Assembly: GCA_019242465.1 (NCBI GenBank)
Contig: JAFAVL010000627.1
Span: forward strand, 1-14,979
Direction: 5' to 3'
From: Chroococcidiopsidaceae cyanobacterium CP_BM_RX_35
Lineage (GTDB): Bacteria; Cyanobacteriota; Cyanobacteriia; Cyanobacteriales; Chroococcidiopsidaceae
Length of the DNA stretch: 14,979 bases
The position numbers and the translations under genes were made by a program. Below the pieces are notes generated by a model. The model worked only from the letters and a program-made list of their open reading frames with translations, was not told the DNA's origin and searched no databases. Shown here in pieces: positions 1 through 7,688 of this stretch (position 1 is its first letter; each line of letters starts with the position of its first letter).

Positions 1-12
1 GTCCTTGGCGGT

Positions 13-53
13 GAAGAGGGCAGGGGGGACTCGGAGTCCCCCCTGCCCTCTTC
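13..53. repeat. Perfect G/C-rich palindrome downstream of the helicase gene
   Basis: Two 19-nt arms (13-31 and 35-53) are exact reverse complements around the 3-nt loop CGG. The element begins 19 nt after the helicase stop codon on the minus strand. It carries the 15-mer GCAGGGGGGACTCGG at 20-34, which recurs exactly at 5272-5286. No T-run follows on either strand, so it is repeat-like first. It could still act as a 3' stabilising or terminating hairpin for the rimO-helicase transcript. Confidence 0.85.
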
Positions 54-72
54 TCAGCAAGCAACGCTTGAC

Positions 73-1464
73 TTAGCTATTCTTAGACACCGAAGTCTGA
101 GAACGCTTGAGAATGGGCTTGGGAGCGGCAACTCTTTCTTCTTCGACATTATCGCTGTCTGACTGTAACCAGGTGGGACGGGTTTGATCGTAAGCCATTT
201 GCAGAGCTGCAGCGGCGATCGCGTGAGCATCGTACTCTGCCTCTAACTCTCGCACCATCGGCAAAAATGACGCCAAGCGTTCTCCAGCTAGAGCTTCGCG
301 CACCTGAGCTTGCAGTTTTTGCAGCTGCCGCGCCTCTATCTGCGCTTTAGTAGGAATAGAATTCACTTTCCAGCTCTGACGCATGTGACGTTCGATTTGT
401 TGCTGCTTGCGTCGCTCCAGGGGCTGAACCAGAGAGATCGCCGTGCCTTCCTTACCAGCTCGACCTGTACGACCGATTCGGTGAACATATGTTTCTAAGC
501 TATCCGGCAAATCGTAGTTAATGACATGCGTCAGCTGATCCACATCTAAACCTCGGGCAGCGATGTCAGTGGCAACAACCCAACGGACCTGCTTATTGCG
601 AAATCGCATCAACAACCGCTCCCGCGCTTGCTGACTTAAGTCGCCGTGGTATTCATCAACACTATGACCCGCTGCCTGTAGCTGATTAGTGAGTTCAGCC
701 GCTGTCCGACGAGTCCGGACAAAGATTAGAGCCGACTCTGGATCTTCCAGTTCCAAAATGGGCTGTAAGGCTTTAGCTTTCGTCCATTGGCGGGGCACTA
801 GGTAAGCTACCTGGTTAATTTTTGTCGGAGCTGTTTTAGGCTGCTCAACTGTGATTGTGACTGGCGAACGCAAAAACCGCGTCACTAACCGCCGAATCGA
901 TATCGGCATTGTGGCAGAAAACAGAGCTGTCTGTCTCTGAGTCGGTGCAGCTTCAAGGATTTTCTCTACATCCTCAATAAAGCCCATACTTAACATTTCA
1001 TCCGCTTCGTCTAATACGAGCCACTTAACCTGATCTAGCTTGAGACTACCCCGGTCGAGCAAGTCGATGACCCGCCCTGGCGTCCCTACTACAATCTGAA
1101 CCCCGCGTTTGAGTTGGAACATCTGACGGTCAATTGCTTGACCACCGTAAATTGCCAACACTCGCGCTCCTTGGTCACCCACGAAGCCACTGACCGCTGC
1201 ACAGACCTGTACTGCCAACTCGCGAGTTGGGGTCAGAATCAGCGCTTGTACCCCCTTTTGGGTCGCATCTAGCTGTTCCAAGATAGGTAACGAAAATGCT
1301 GCTGTTTTGCCCGTCCCTGTTTGAGACTGACCAACAACATCTCGCCCAGCCAAGAGTTCTGGGATTGCTTGCACTTGAATATTGGTAGGCGTAGTAAACC
1401 CTAATTTTTCTAATTGGCTAACGCGAGTTTCACTAAGACCTAAGTTTGTGAACGAAAGGTTCAT
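73..1464 (-). CDS. crhR: DEAD-box ATP-dependent RNA helicase, CrhR type
   Basis: A cytoplasmic ATP-driven helicase that remodels RNA duplexes. All superfamily 2 DEAD-box motifs are visible in the 463 aa: Q motif near 23-35, Walker A-like SQTGTGKT at 47-54, PTRELA at 79-84, TPGR at 128-131, DEAD at 152-155, SAT at 183-185, ARGLD at 303-307 and HRIGRTGRAG at 328-337. A basic, helical tail of about 120 residues follows, as in cyanobacterial family members. The ATG is preceded by AGGAG with 5-nt spacing, which supports the start. rimO lies 66 bp upstream on the same strand. The same order is found in Synechocystis (slr0082-slr0083), where CrhR is redox- and cold-regulated and the dicistronic RNA is processed. 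The family call is certain; the crhR symbol rests on synteny plus similarity, so another paralogous DEAD-box name remains possible. Confidence 0.9.
   Translation of the reverse strand: MNLSFTNLGLSETRVSQLEKLGFTTPTNIQVQAIPELLAGRDVVGQSQTGTGKTAAFSLPILEQLDATQKGVQALILTPTRELAVQVCAAVSGFVGDQGARVLAIYGGQAIDRQMFQLKRGVQIVVGTPGRVIDLLDRGSLKLDQVKWLVLDEADEMLSMGFIEDVEKILEAAPTQRQTALFSATMPISIRRLVTRFLRSPVTITVEQPKTAPTKINQVAYLVPRQWTKAKALQPILELEDPESALIFVRTRRTAAELTNQLQAAGHSVDEYHGDLSQQARERLLMRFRNKQVRWVVATDIAARGLDVDQLTHVINYDLPDSLETYVHRIGRTGRAGKEGTAISLVQPLERRKQQQIERHMRQSWKVNSIPTKAQIEARQLQKLQAQVREALAGERLASFLPMVRELEAEYDAHAIAAAALQMAYDQTRPTWLQSDSDNVEEERVAAPKPILKRSQTSVSKNS
215..222. repeat. HIP1 octamer GCGATCGC
   Basis: An exact copy of the highly iterated palindrome of many cyanobacterial genomes, inside the helicase gene. 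Confidence 0.9.
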
Positions 1465-1530
1465 CTATTCTCCTAATAATGTTAGTTGTTCGATAAAGGT
1501 TGAGTTCCTGGAGAATGTCTCACCCCAGAC

Positions 1531-2868
1531 CTATTCATAAATAACTCGACCATAAAGGTCATAGATATCGGCGTCAATGATCGCGACTGGTACCAGCGAG
1601 CCTAGGGGCGTATGAGCATCTAACTTGACATCGCCAGTGATGTAGACTAAGCCATCAACCTCTGGAGAGAACCGAGCAGAACGACCAATCAATTCTCCTG
1701 TCTGAGGATTTTCTTGCTCAATCAGTACGTTAACGACTTTGCCTACTTCAGCTTGATTCTTCTTCAAGGATATTGGTTGTTGTACTGCCATTAGAGTGTC
1801 GCGACGCCAGTCCATAATAGGTTGAGGCAGTTGTCCAGGTAGGTGATAAGCAGGAGTCCCCTCTTCTGGAGAAAACGTAAATACACCTACATGGTCAAAC
1901 TCGTGGCGCTGGATAAACTGTAGCAGGTGGTCAAAATGTGCCTCTGTTTCGCCTGAAAACCCCACAATGAATGTTGTCCGCAGTACTGCTTGAGGCAACG
2001 CCATCTTGATCCGTTCAATTACAGCGTCGTTCACCTGTCCTTGCCAAGGTCGGTTCATTGCCCTCAGTATCTCTGGATGAGAATGCTGCAAAGGTAGATC
2101 TAGGTAAGGTAGGACATTGGGCGTTTCCTGAATAGCGGCGATGACATCGGAAGTCAGCCCAGTTGGATATGCGTAGTGCATCCGAATCCAAGGCACATTT
2201 ACCTTACCTAATTGCCGCAGCAGTTCCGCCAGCTTTGGCTTGCCGTACAGGTCAATGCCGTAGTTGGTGGTAATCTGAGAAATCAGAATTATCTCCTGTA
2301 CCCCTTGAGCCGCCAGCTGCTCAGCTTCTGTCACGATCGATTCAATTGAGCGTGATCGCTGCTTGCCGCGCAGGTGCGGGATAATACAAAAAGCACAGCG
2401 ATAATCGCACCCCTCTGCCACCCGTAGGTAAGCTACCCCTTCTGAGGTCGTGCGGTAGCGAGGTGTTGTCTCATCCGCGATATAAGTTGGTGTGGCTGAA
2501 ACCTCACTAACGCGTTCACCTGCCTCCACCCGCTGAATCACATTTACAATTTTGTGATAATCGCCCGTCCCAACTAAAGCTACTGCCTCTGGTAACTCCT
2601 CTAGCAACTGGGCTTGGAAGTGTTGAGCCATACAGCCAGTGATTACAATCTTTTTGTCCGTTTCTGCTAGTTCAACCAAGGTCCGGACAGATTCCTCACG
2701 TGCAGCTTCAATAAAGCTACAAGTGTTGACGATAACATAATCTGCTAATTCTTCATTAGTATCTACTCCATACCCGGCTTTGACTAAAAGCCCTAACATG
2801 TGTTCGGTGTCGATTCTGTTCTTCTCACAGCCCAAGTGAGAAATTGCAATGGTTGGCTTTTCACCCAT
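1531..2868 (-). CDS. rimO: Ribosomal protein S12 methylthiotransferase RimO
   Basis: A radical SAM enzyme that adds a methylthio group to the conserved aspartate of ribosomal protein S12. In the 445-aa form the N-terminal methylthiotransferase domain supplies C14 (HLGCEKNR), C50 (NTCSF) and C79 (TGCMA) for the auxiliary cluster. The radical SAM C-x3-C-x2-C motif is C154, C158, C161 (GCDYRCAFC), and a TRAM domain occupies roughly the last 70 residues. The start at 2868 gives [14 protein letters not shown], the usual beginning of cyanobacterial RimO. The frame stays open to an ATG at 2979 that would add 37 residues without family likeness. That upstream ATG has a GAGGG four nt before it, whereas the chosen one has no Shine-Dalgarno motif, so the start is not fully settled. 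It is the promoter-proximal gene of the rimO-crhR pair. Confidence 0.95.
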   Translation of the reverse strand: MGEKPTIAISHLGCEKNRIDTEHMLGLLVKAGYGVDTNEELADYVIVNTCSFIEAAREESVRTLVELAETDKKIVITGCMAQHFQAQLLEELPEAVALVGTGDYHKIVNVIQRVEAGERVSEVSATPTYIADETTPRYRTTSEGVAYLRVAEGCDYRCAFCIIPHLRGKQRSRSIESIVTEAEQLAAQGVQEIILISQITTNYGIDLYGKPKLAELLRQLGKVNVPWIRMHYAYPTGLTSDVIAAIQETPNVLPYLDLPLQHSHPEILRAMNRPWQGQVNDAVIERIKMALPQAVLRTTFIVGFSGETEAHFDHLLQFIQRHEFDHVGVFTFSPEEGTPAYHLPGQLPQPIMDWRRDTLMAVQQPISLKKNQAEVGKVVNVLIEQENPQTGELIGRSARFSPEVDGLVYITGDVKLDAHTPLGSLVPVAIIDADIYDLYGRVIYE

Positions 2869-3408
2869 ATATTGGAATGATACAGCTTTGGTTAGGTTAA
2901 TCAGGTAGTTTGGTGGACCCAACGTTGCGCCGGAGATGCCTCCTTGCCTGGCGTTGAGCGAACTCAGCTTCAAGAGCATGGTGCCCTCGAGCTTAGCCCT
3001 GTTGCCTATAGAAATAATCCCAAGAATACTTAGAGTGCCGTTTAAACAAGTTTAGGCGGTTTGAGAATTGCTATTGACTGGCGCTTCTCTTTTTGTTCAT
3101 AGTTTTCACCCTCAAAATAAGAGAGTGAGTATAACTGCGCTATCTTTGAGTAACGCTTTACTTAGGAGGGAGTGTACCCTAGGCGTATACTGGAGCTAAT
3201 GCTTCCTTGATGCCGATCCCAAGTCCTACGTTTCTTTGAGTTTAGTTAGGTTGTGGCAAACTCATCTTCTGGGTTCTATTTTATCTTAACATATCTTATG
3301 GGTATTTCCATACTAATCCCTAAGCTAGGGATGGGTATTTTTTTCGCCCTGGAAAACTCATCAAATTTAAGTTAAGCTTTTTCATCTGAAGTCCGTAATG
3401 GAAAACCT
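2869..3408. other. Divergent intergenic region between rimO and btpA
   Basis: About 540 bp (430 bp if the longer rimO start is used) that must hold the promoters of both divergent units. I see no convincing -35/-10 pair. It contains the 8-bp palindrome GTTTAAAC near 3041-3048 and the hairpin with T-run at 3310-3344. No protein-like reading frame, tRNA or member of the G-rich repeat family is visible. Confidence 0.6.
3310..3344 (+). terminator. Hairpin followed by seven T residues, in the btpA upstream region
   Basis: Arms 3310-3322 and 3326-3338 pair over 13 positions with one G-U wobble and one mismatch. The perfect core is ATCCCTA / TAGGGAT with loop AGC. T residues run from 3338 to 3344 immediately after. 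This has the form of an intrinsic terminator reading toward btpA, yet no gene precedes it on this strand. It could be an attenuator in the btpA leader or the end of a small RNA from the spacer. Confidence 0.5.
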
Positions 3409-4269
3409 GTGGACTTAAATCAGTTGTTTAAAACCCCCCATCCAATTATTGGTGTCGTTCACCTGCTGCCGCTACCAACCTCGCCGCAGTGGGGAGGTAG
3501 CATAAAAGCAGTCATTGACCGCGCTGAGCAAGAGGCAACAGCACTAGCTAGTGGTGGGGTTGATGGTCTCATTGTCGAGAATTTTTTCGACGCGCCGTTT
3601 ACTAAGAGTCAAGTCGATCCAGCCGTCGTTAGCACCATGACTTTAATCGTCCAACGACTGATGAATCTAGTCACGCTACCAATGGGGATTAATGTTTTGC
3701 GTAACGACGCCCAGAGTGCCTTAGCAATCGCCACTTGTGTCAAGGCACAATTCATTCGTGTCAACGTACTCACAGGGGTGATGGCGACCGACCAAGGGCT
3801 AATTGAAGGACAGGCGCATCAACTCCTCCGCTATCGCCGGGAGTTGGGTAGCAATGTCAAGATCTTAGCCGACGTGCTGGTCAAGCACGCCCGACCATTA
3901 GGCTCACCCAATTTAATTACCGCTGTCCAAGACACAATCGAGCGCGGTCTAGCAGACGGGGTTATCCTATCTGGCTGGGCTACTGGTAGCCCTCCTAACC
4001 TAGAAGATCTAGAACTGGCGACAGCTGCGGCCGAGGGCACTCCAGTTTTTATTGGCAGTGGTGCTAACTGGGAAAATATCGCCACTCTCATGAAAGCGGC
4101 AGATGGTGTCATTGTCTCCAGTTCTCTCAAGCGTCATGGTCGCCGGGAGCAGCCAATAGACCCAATCCGCGTGAGTCAATTTGTGCAAGCAGCTAGGCAA
4201 AGCACAGAAAGGAAAGTATCACATGCATCAGCAGCCTCTGAGAATCAAAGGCTGAAGTCTGAAGTGTAA
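3409..4269 (+). CDS. btpA: Photosystem I biogenesis protein BtpA
   Basis: A TIM-barrel protein of the BtpA/SgcQ family. In Synechocystis BtpA is a thylakoid-associated protein needed for stable accumulation of photosystem I reaction-centre proteins; its chemical activity is not established. The 286 aa match the family length. The N-terminal PIIGVVHLLPLPTSP, the NFFDAPF and GINVLRND segments, ILADVLVKHA and the late VFIGSGAN strand are recognisable. The start is GTG at 3409, giving MDLNQLFKTP. An ATG at 3398 opens a six-codon out-of-frame ORF that ends at 3418, overlapping the true start. The last residues lie on a CTGAAGT heptamer doublet, so the C-terminal tail may be repeat-derived. The VKOR gene follows after 25 bp and is probably cotranscribed. 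Confidence 0.93.
   Translation: MDLNQLFKTPHPIIGVVHLLPLPTSPQWGGSIKAVIDRAEQEATALASGGVDGLIVENFFDAPFTKSQVDPAVVSTMTLIVQRLMNLVTLPMGINVLRNDAQSALAIATCVKAQFIRVNVLTGVMATDQGLIEGQAHQLLRYRRELGSNVKILADVLVKHARPLGSPNLITAVQDTIERGLADGVILSGWATGSPPNLEDLELATAAAEGTPVFIGSGANWENIATLMKAADGVIVSSSLKRHGRREQPIDPIRVSQFVQAARQSTERKVSHASAASENQRLKSEV
4252..4265 (+). repeat. Tandem heptamer doublet CTGAAGT x2
   Basis: Two exact copies at 4252-4258 and 4259-4265 end at the btpA stop codon. This is the form of cyanobacterial short tandemly repeated (STRR) heptamers, but two copies alone could be chance. Confidence 0.45.
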
Positions 4270-4294
4270 ACTTACCTCTCACCCTCACTTCACA

Positions 4295-5260
4295 ATGAAT
4301 CCTCAACGTACTATTCCCTGGATGCATCGCTCGTCTCGGCTCCTCATTGCCGCAACCGCAGGACTAGGAGCCTTGACAACTGCTTACCTCACCGTAGTCA
4401 AGCTGACACAAAGCACTGCAGCTTGCCCTACCGCAGCCTGCAATACAGTACTAAATAGCGACTATGCCACCGTTTTCGGACAGCCCCTAGCCTTGTTCGG
4501 TTTCCTTGCCTACACCAGCATGTTGATATTTGCCCTAGCTCCCTTAGTGATCAATGAAACAGAGAAGTCAGAACTCCGCTCTACCCTAGAGAATTGGACT
4601 TGGTCACTACTTTTGGTCGGTGCGATCGCTATGTCAGTCTTCAGCGGCTACCTGGTGTACTTACTGGCTTTTGAGATTCACGCTGTCTGTCTCTATTGCC
4701 TTGCCTCAGCTCTCTTTTCTCTTGGTCTCTTAGTACTGACAATTATCGGTCATGTTTGGGAGGACGTCGGGCAAATCGTATTTACTAGCATTGTTGTTAG
4801 CGTTGTGGTGCTAGTTGGTACTCTAGGTATCTATGCCGTCAAACCAACAGCCGCTATGGCTGAGCTACCTCCTGGGTCCGCTGTCAGTTTAATCCCATCT
4901 GGGCAATCAATCCCAGGTATTGGCTGGTCTATAACAACCACTTCTGGCAAAGCGGAAATCGCATTAGCACGGCATCTGCAAACAATAGGTGCTAAAGAAT
5001 ACATTGCCTGGTGGTGTCCCCATTGCCACGAGCAGAAGCAACTCTTTGGTAAAGAGGCGTATCGTGAAATTAATTCCATTGATTGTGCCCCCAGTGGGGT
5101 CAGCACCAGTGTTGAATGCCAGACAGCTCATGTCGAGAGCTATCCCACTTGGGAAATCAATGGTAAATCTTATGAGGGCGTGCAATCCTTAGAGCAACTG
5201 GCAAAAATTTCTGGCTACACGGGTTCACGTGACTTCAAGAACTTCCCTGGGGCTTTTTAA
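4295..5260 (+). CDS. Vitamin K epoxide reductase (VKOR)-thioredoxin fusion, lumen/periplasm disulfide-forming enzyme
   Basis: A membrane oxidase that passes electrons from thiol substrates through a fused thioredoxin-like domain and the VKOR core to quinone, forming disulfides on the lumenal or periplasmic side. The 321 aa show a VKOR domain at about 15-155 with four or more membrane helices, loop cysteines C44 and C49, the SDYATVFG segment, and the quinone-side CLYC at C132/C135. A further membrane helix lies near 160-182, a linker follows, and the thioredoxin-like domain starts near 215 with WCPHC (C241/C244). C264 and C275 match the extra cysteine pair reported for cyanobacterial fusions. 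The architecture is that of Synechococcus VKOR and plant LTO1, which is linked to photosystem II assembly. It lies 25 bp after btpA. No Shine-Dalgarno motif is evident. Confidence 0.93.
   Translation: MNPQRTIPWMHRSSRLLIAATAGLGALTTAYLTVVKLTQSTAACPTAACNTVLNSDYATVFGQPLALFGFLAYTSMLIFALAPLVINETEKSELRSTLENWTWSLLLVGAIAMSVFSGYLVYLLAFEIHAVCLYCLASALFSLGLLVLTIIGHVWEDVGQIVFTSIVVSVVVLVGTLGIYAVKPTAAMAELPPGSAVSLIPSGQSIPGIGWSITTTSGKAEIALARHLQTIGAKEYIAWWCPHCHEQKQLFGKEAYREINSIDCAPSGVSTSVECQTAHVESYPTWEINGKSYEGVQSLEQLAKISGYTGSRDFKNFPGAF
4622..4629. repeat. HIP1 octamer GCGATCGC
   Basis: An exact copy inside the VKOR gene. Confidence 0.9.
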
Positions 5261-5262
5261 GA

Positions 5263-5315
5263 GGCAGGGGAGCAGGGGGGACTCGGGGCCTCCTCTGCCC
5301 CCCTACCCCTCTGCC
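5263..5315. repeat. G-rich inverted repeat between convergent genes
   Basis: Arms 5263-5280 and 5298-5315 are complementary at 15 of 18 positions. The element starts two bp after the VKOR stop and ends 20 bp before the nadB stop, where a bidirectional terminator would be useful. No T-run follows. It shares the 15-mer GCAGGGGGGACTCGG with the palindrome at 13-53, so both belong to one repeat family. Confidence 0.75.
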
Positions 5316-5335
5316 AAGAACTGTCTCTTCGGTCA

Positions 5336-7015
5336 CTAGTTGCTCAGTAGCCTAGACTTAAACCATTTGTCTTGTTGTACTAGCGTGTGAACTTGCCAGT
5401 TATGATCTTTTTGGGGATAGTCTAGCCGATAGTGTCCGCCTCGGCTTTCGGTGCGAAAAGCCGCACTTTTAAGAATTAAGTAAGCCACATCCAGCAGGTT
5501 GCGGGTTTCTCCCCATAGCCGCAATTGCCGCTCAGCATCTAGTAAGTCGAAGCTGGCTGGCTGTTCGGAGGGCAAAGATAGCAAAAATTGGCTCAGGGGC
5601 AAGACGGTAAATTCTTGCTGCCAGGTTTCTACCTGAGTGATTGCTGCCTCCAAACCTGCTTGTTCCCGACAGATGCCAGCACACTGCCACATTAGACGCG
5701 GTAATTCTTGGCGCAGTTTTTCTAGCCAAGTGATGAACTGGGATGACTGCCCGTCTTTAAGACAGAAAGGCTGGACACATGACTGGGGTCCTGATGTGTC
5801 TCTCCCAGGTGAATTGGGAGTAAGATCAATTTCAGCCATTTGAGAGCCAAACACAATACACTCCAGTAGAGAATTACTGGCTAAGCGATTGGCACCATGC
5901 ACCCCGGTACTGGCTGTTTCTCCTACTGCGTATAAACCAGGGATAGAGGTTCGGTTCATCAGATCTGTGACGATCCCGCCCATCCAGTAATGGGCAGCTG
6001 GGGACACAGGAATCGGTTCTGAGAATACATCAATGCCCCAACGTTGACAAACCTGAATGATATTAGGAAATCGGTGACGAATTCTAGCAGCTGGGATTGG
6101 TCGCAAATCTAACCAAACATGCGCTGTAGCAGGATCGGCTGAAGTTTGTTGTAAGTGGCTGAAAATGGCGCGACTGACCACATCTCTAGGCGCAAGTTCA
6201 CCAGCGCTGTGGTAATCGAAGGCGAAGCGCCGTCCTTCAGTATCTATTAAGTGGGCACCCTCGCCTCGAACTGCTTCACTGATCAAAAAGCGACCGGGTT
6301 TGACCAAGGCAGTCGGGTGAAATTGCACAAATTCTAGGTCTCGTAGCATTGCTCCCGCACGCTTCGCGATCACCACCCCATCTCCCGTACTGACATCTGG
6401 GTTAGTTGTCTGAGCAAACACCTGACCACCCCCCCCAGTGGCTAGCACTACGGCTCTTGCTGAAATCCAACTGACCTGATTTTGGTGAATTAAACTGATT
6501 CCTTGGCAGTGCTGAGTTTGAGGATGGAGCCAAAGACTGAGTGCGAAAGCTTGCGGGATCACATGCACATTCTGGCGTTGCAGCACTTGAGCCTTTAAAG
6601 TGGAGATAATCTCTCGCCCAGTGGTATCTGCCGCATGGAGGACGCGTTTACGAGAATGAGCTGCCTCTAGGGTTAAAGCCAACTCGCTACCGTTGTGGTC
6701 AAAGGCTACCCCTAGCTTCAGCAATGACTGGATACAACTAGGCGCTTGTTGGGCAAGAAAGTTCACCGCTTGGCGATCACACAGACCTGCTCCTGCTTGC
6801 AGCGTGTCTTCAACATGCAGCAACGGGGAATCTTCTTTTGAAATTGCGGCGGCGATACCACCTTGTGCCCAGTCACTGGCAGAAAGCGACAGAGTATCTT
6901 TGGTAATTAAGCCGACTTGGAGCTTGTCTGGTAGACATAGTGCTGTGTACATTCCCGCAGCACCTGCTCCAACGACTAGAACGTCAAACTGACTCTTAAG
7001 ATTAATCTGAGACAA
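5336..7015 (-). CDS. nadB: L-aspartate oxidase
   Basis: An FAD enzyme that oxidises L-aspartate to iminoaspartate, the first step of de novo NAD synthesis; quinolinate synthase (nadA, not in this window) uses the product. The 559 aa are close to the usual 530-560. Seen are the dinucleotide-binding VGAGAAG at 15-21, SDWAQGGIAAA at 47-57, the QFHPTAL active-site segment near 231-237, ELAPRDVVSRAI with the catalytic arginine at about 277, HYWMGGI at 342-348 and ANRLASNSLLE at 375-385. The C-terminal helical domain ends with ESRGGHYRLDYP, typical of NadB rather than SdhA. The start is a TTG; no ATG occurs before the Rossmann motif, so the gene must begin near here. A TATAAT lies only 3 bp upstream of that TTG. 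Confidence 0.95.
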   Translation of the reverse strand: MSQINLKSQFDVLVVGAGAAGMYTALCLPDKLQVGLITKDTLSLSASDWAQGGIAAAISKEDSPLLHVEDTLQAGAGLCDRQAVNFLAQQAPSCIQSLLKLGVAFDHNGSELALTLEAAHSRKRVLHAADTTGREIISTLKAQVLQRQNVHVIPQAFALSLWLHPQTQHCQGISLIHQNQVSWISARAVVLATGGGGQVFAQTTNPDVSTGDGVVIAKRAGAMLRDLEFVQFHPTALVKPGRFLISEAVRGEGAHLIDTEGRRFAFDYHSAGELAPRDVVSRAIFSHLQQTSADPATAHVWLDLRPIPAARIRHRFPNIIQVCQRWGIDVFSEPIPVSPAAHYWMGGIVTDLMNRTSIPGLYAVGETASTGVHGANRLASNSLLECIVFGSQMAEIDLTPNSPGRDTSGPQSCVQPFCLKDGQSSQFITWLEKLRQELPRLMWQCAGICREQAGLEAAITQVETWQQEFTVLPLSQFLLSLPSEQPASFDLLDAERQLRLWGETRNLLDVAYLILKSAAFRTESRGGHYRLDYPQKDHNWQVHTLVQQDKWFKSRLLSN

Positions 7016-7018
7016 GGA

Positions 7019-7024
7019 ATTATA
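7019..7024 (-). promoter_or_regulatory. TATAAT hexamer at the nadB start
   Basis: A perfect -10 hexamer on the minus strand, with no good -35 at the usual distance. If used, transcription would begin at or inside the TTG start codon and give a nearly leaderless nadB mRNA. It may simply be AT-rich chance. Confidence 0.3.
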
Positions 7025-7055
7025 TAATCGCTTTTTTAGCTTAGCAGTCCTGACG

Positions 7056-7087
7056 AAAATAGCCCACCTGCTTTGAGGTAGGCTACT
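7056..7087 (-). terminator. Intrinsic terminator after psbU
   Basis: On the minus strand a 12-position stem (arms 7076-7087 and 7058-7069, 10 of 12 matched, 6-nt loop) is followed by TTTT within TATTTTCG. It lies 33 bp past the psbU stop and separates psbU from nadB. Confidence 0.6.
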
Positions 7088-7119
7088 TTAACTGGATGAG
7101 TGATATAGATCTTTATTCC

Positions 7120-7554
7120 TTATCTGTAGATGCCGTTGTTATAGCGGTCATCCCCCTCAGTGAAGACGGTATCTGCCTCGGTGACAGTAAACTTATCCAG
7201 GTTTGCTTGTAGAATTTGTTTCTGGCGCTCACTCAATCCTGGAATCGATAGTACATCGTCTACCTTGGCGTAAGGAGCATTGCCGATAATTTCCCGTGCT
7301 AAGTGGGGATACAGACCTGGATACTTCTGAAAGGCTCGCACATTTGTGTTGTTCAAATCAATTTTTTTGCCAAACTCCGTCCCTAACTTCGCATCTGCTC
7401 GGTTTCTTAGAGAAGTTGGGGCTTCAGCCAAAACAGGCGCTGAAATGTGGAAGGTATTAATGCCCAATTCTGTAGCTAAGCTATATCGGGGGAATATACC
7501 AAACCATCCCAAACATCCAATCAACAAACCCAACATTATTAATAAACGTTTCAC
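7120..7554 (-). CDS. psbU: Photosystem II 12 kDa extrinsic protein PsbU
   Basis: A lumenal subunit that stabilises the manganese cluster and its Ca/Cl requirement in cyanobacterial photosystem II. The 144-aa precursor begins with a basic, hydrophobic signal peptide ([13 protein letters not shown]) and has a likely cleavage site after APVLA at about residue 43. The roughly 101-residue mature protein matches the known size. The helix-hairpin-helix-like PsbU fold is seen in [30 protein letters not shown] and [12 protein letters not shown], and the end is [12 protein letters not shown] chose the GTG at 7554 because it gives a normal signal peptide and has AGAGG about 10 nt upstream. The frame is open to a TTG at 7713, but the extra 53 residues are not PsbU-like and overlap the preceding gene. 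A DUF3120 gene lies upstream on the same strand. Confidence 0.95.
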   Translation of the reverse strand: MKRLLIMLGLLIGCLGWFGIFPRYSLATELGINTFHISAPVLAEAPTSLRNRADAKLGTEFGKKIDLNNTNVRAFQKYPGLYPHLAREIIGNAPYAKVDDVLSIPGLSERQKQILQANLDKFTVTEADTVFTEGDDRYNNGIYR

Positions 7555-7611
7555 AGTCTCTACACCTCTTTCCCTAAAAGTGGAATTAATGCACAGCATT
7601 CGACAGAAACC

Positions 7612-7637
7612 ACTATATAGTTTATCGATCTCGATAA
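7612..7637 (-). promoter_or_regulatory. Candidate psbU promoter with adjacent palindrome
   Basis: On the minus strand TATAGT (7612-7617) could be a -10 element, 57 bp before the psbU GTG. Just upstream sits the inverted repeat TTATCGA-GA-TCGATAA (7622-7637), two perfect 7-bp arms of operator-like form. No TTGACA-like -35 is seen, so the promoter assignment is weak; the palindrome itself is exact. Confidence 0.35.
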
Positions 7638-7681
7638 TGCGACTACTACTGCCAGCTTCTGCCCTGCTGTTGCAAAAATTT

Positions 7682-7688
7682 ACCTCCT
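7682..7688 (-). promoter_or_regulatory. Perfect Shine-Dalgarno AGGAGGT without an evident gene start
   Basis: It follows the DUF3120 stop codon directly on the minus strand. Six nt later a TTG opens a nine-codon ORF (7675 to 7646) with the sequence MQQQGRSWQ. It is about 130 nt upstream of the psbU start, so it does not serve that start. It may be a leader peptide site, a standby site, or chance. Confidence 0.35.

Noticed and set aside
3163..3195. Promoter around TATACT at 3186-3191
   Set aside because: The only -35-like hexamer (TTTACT at 3157-3162) is 23 bp away, too far for a standard promoter.
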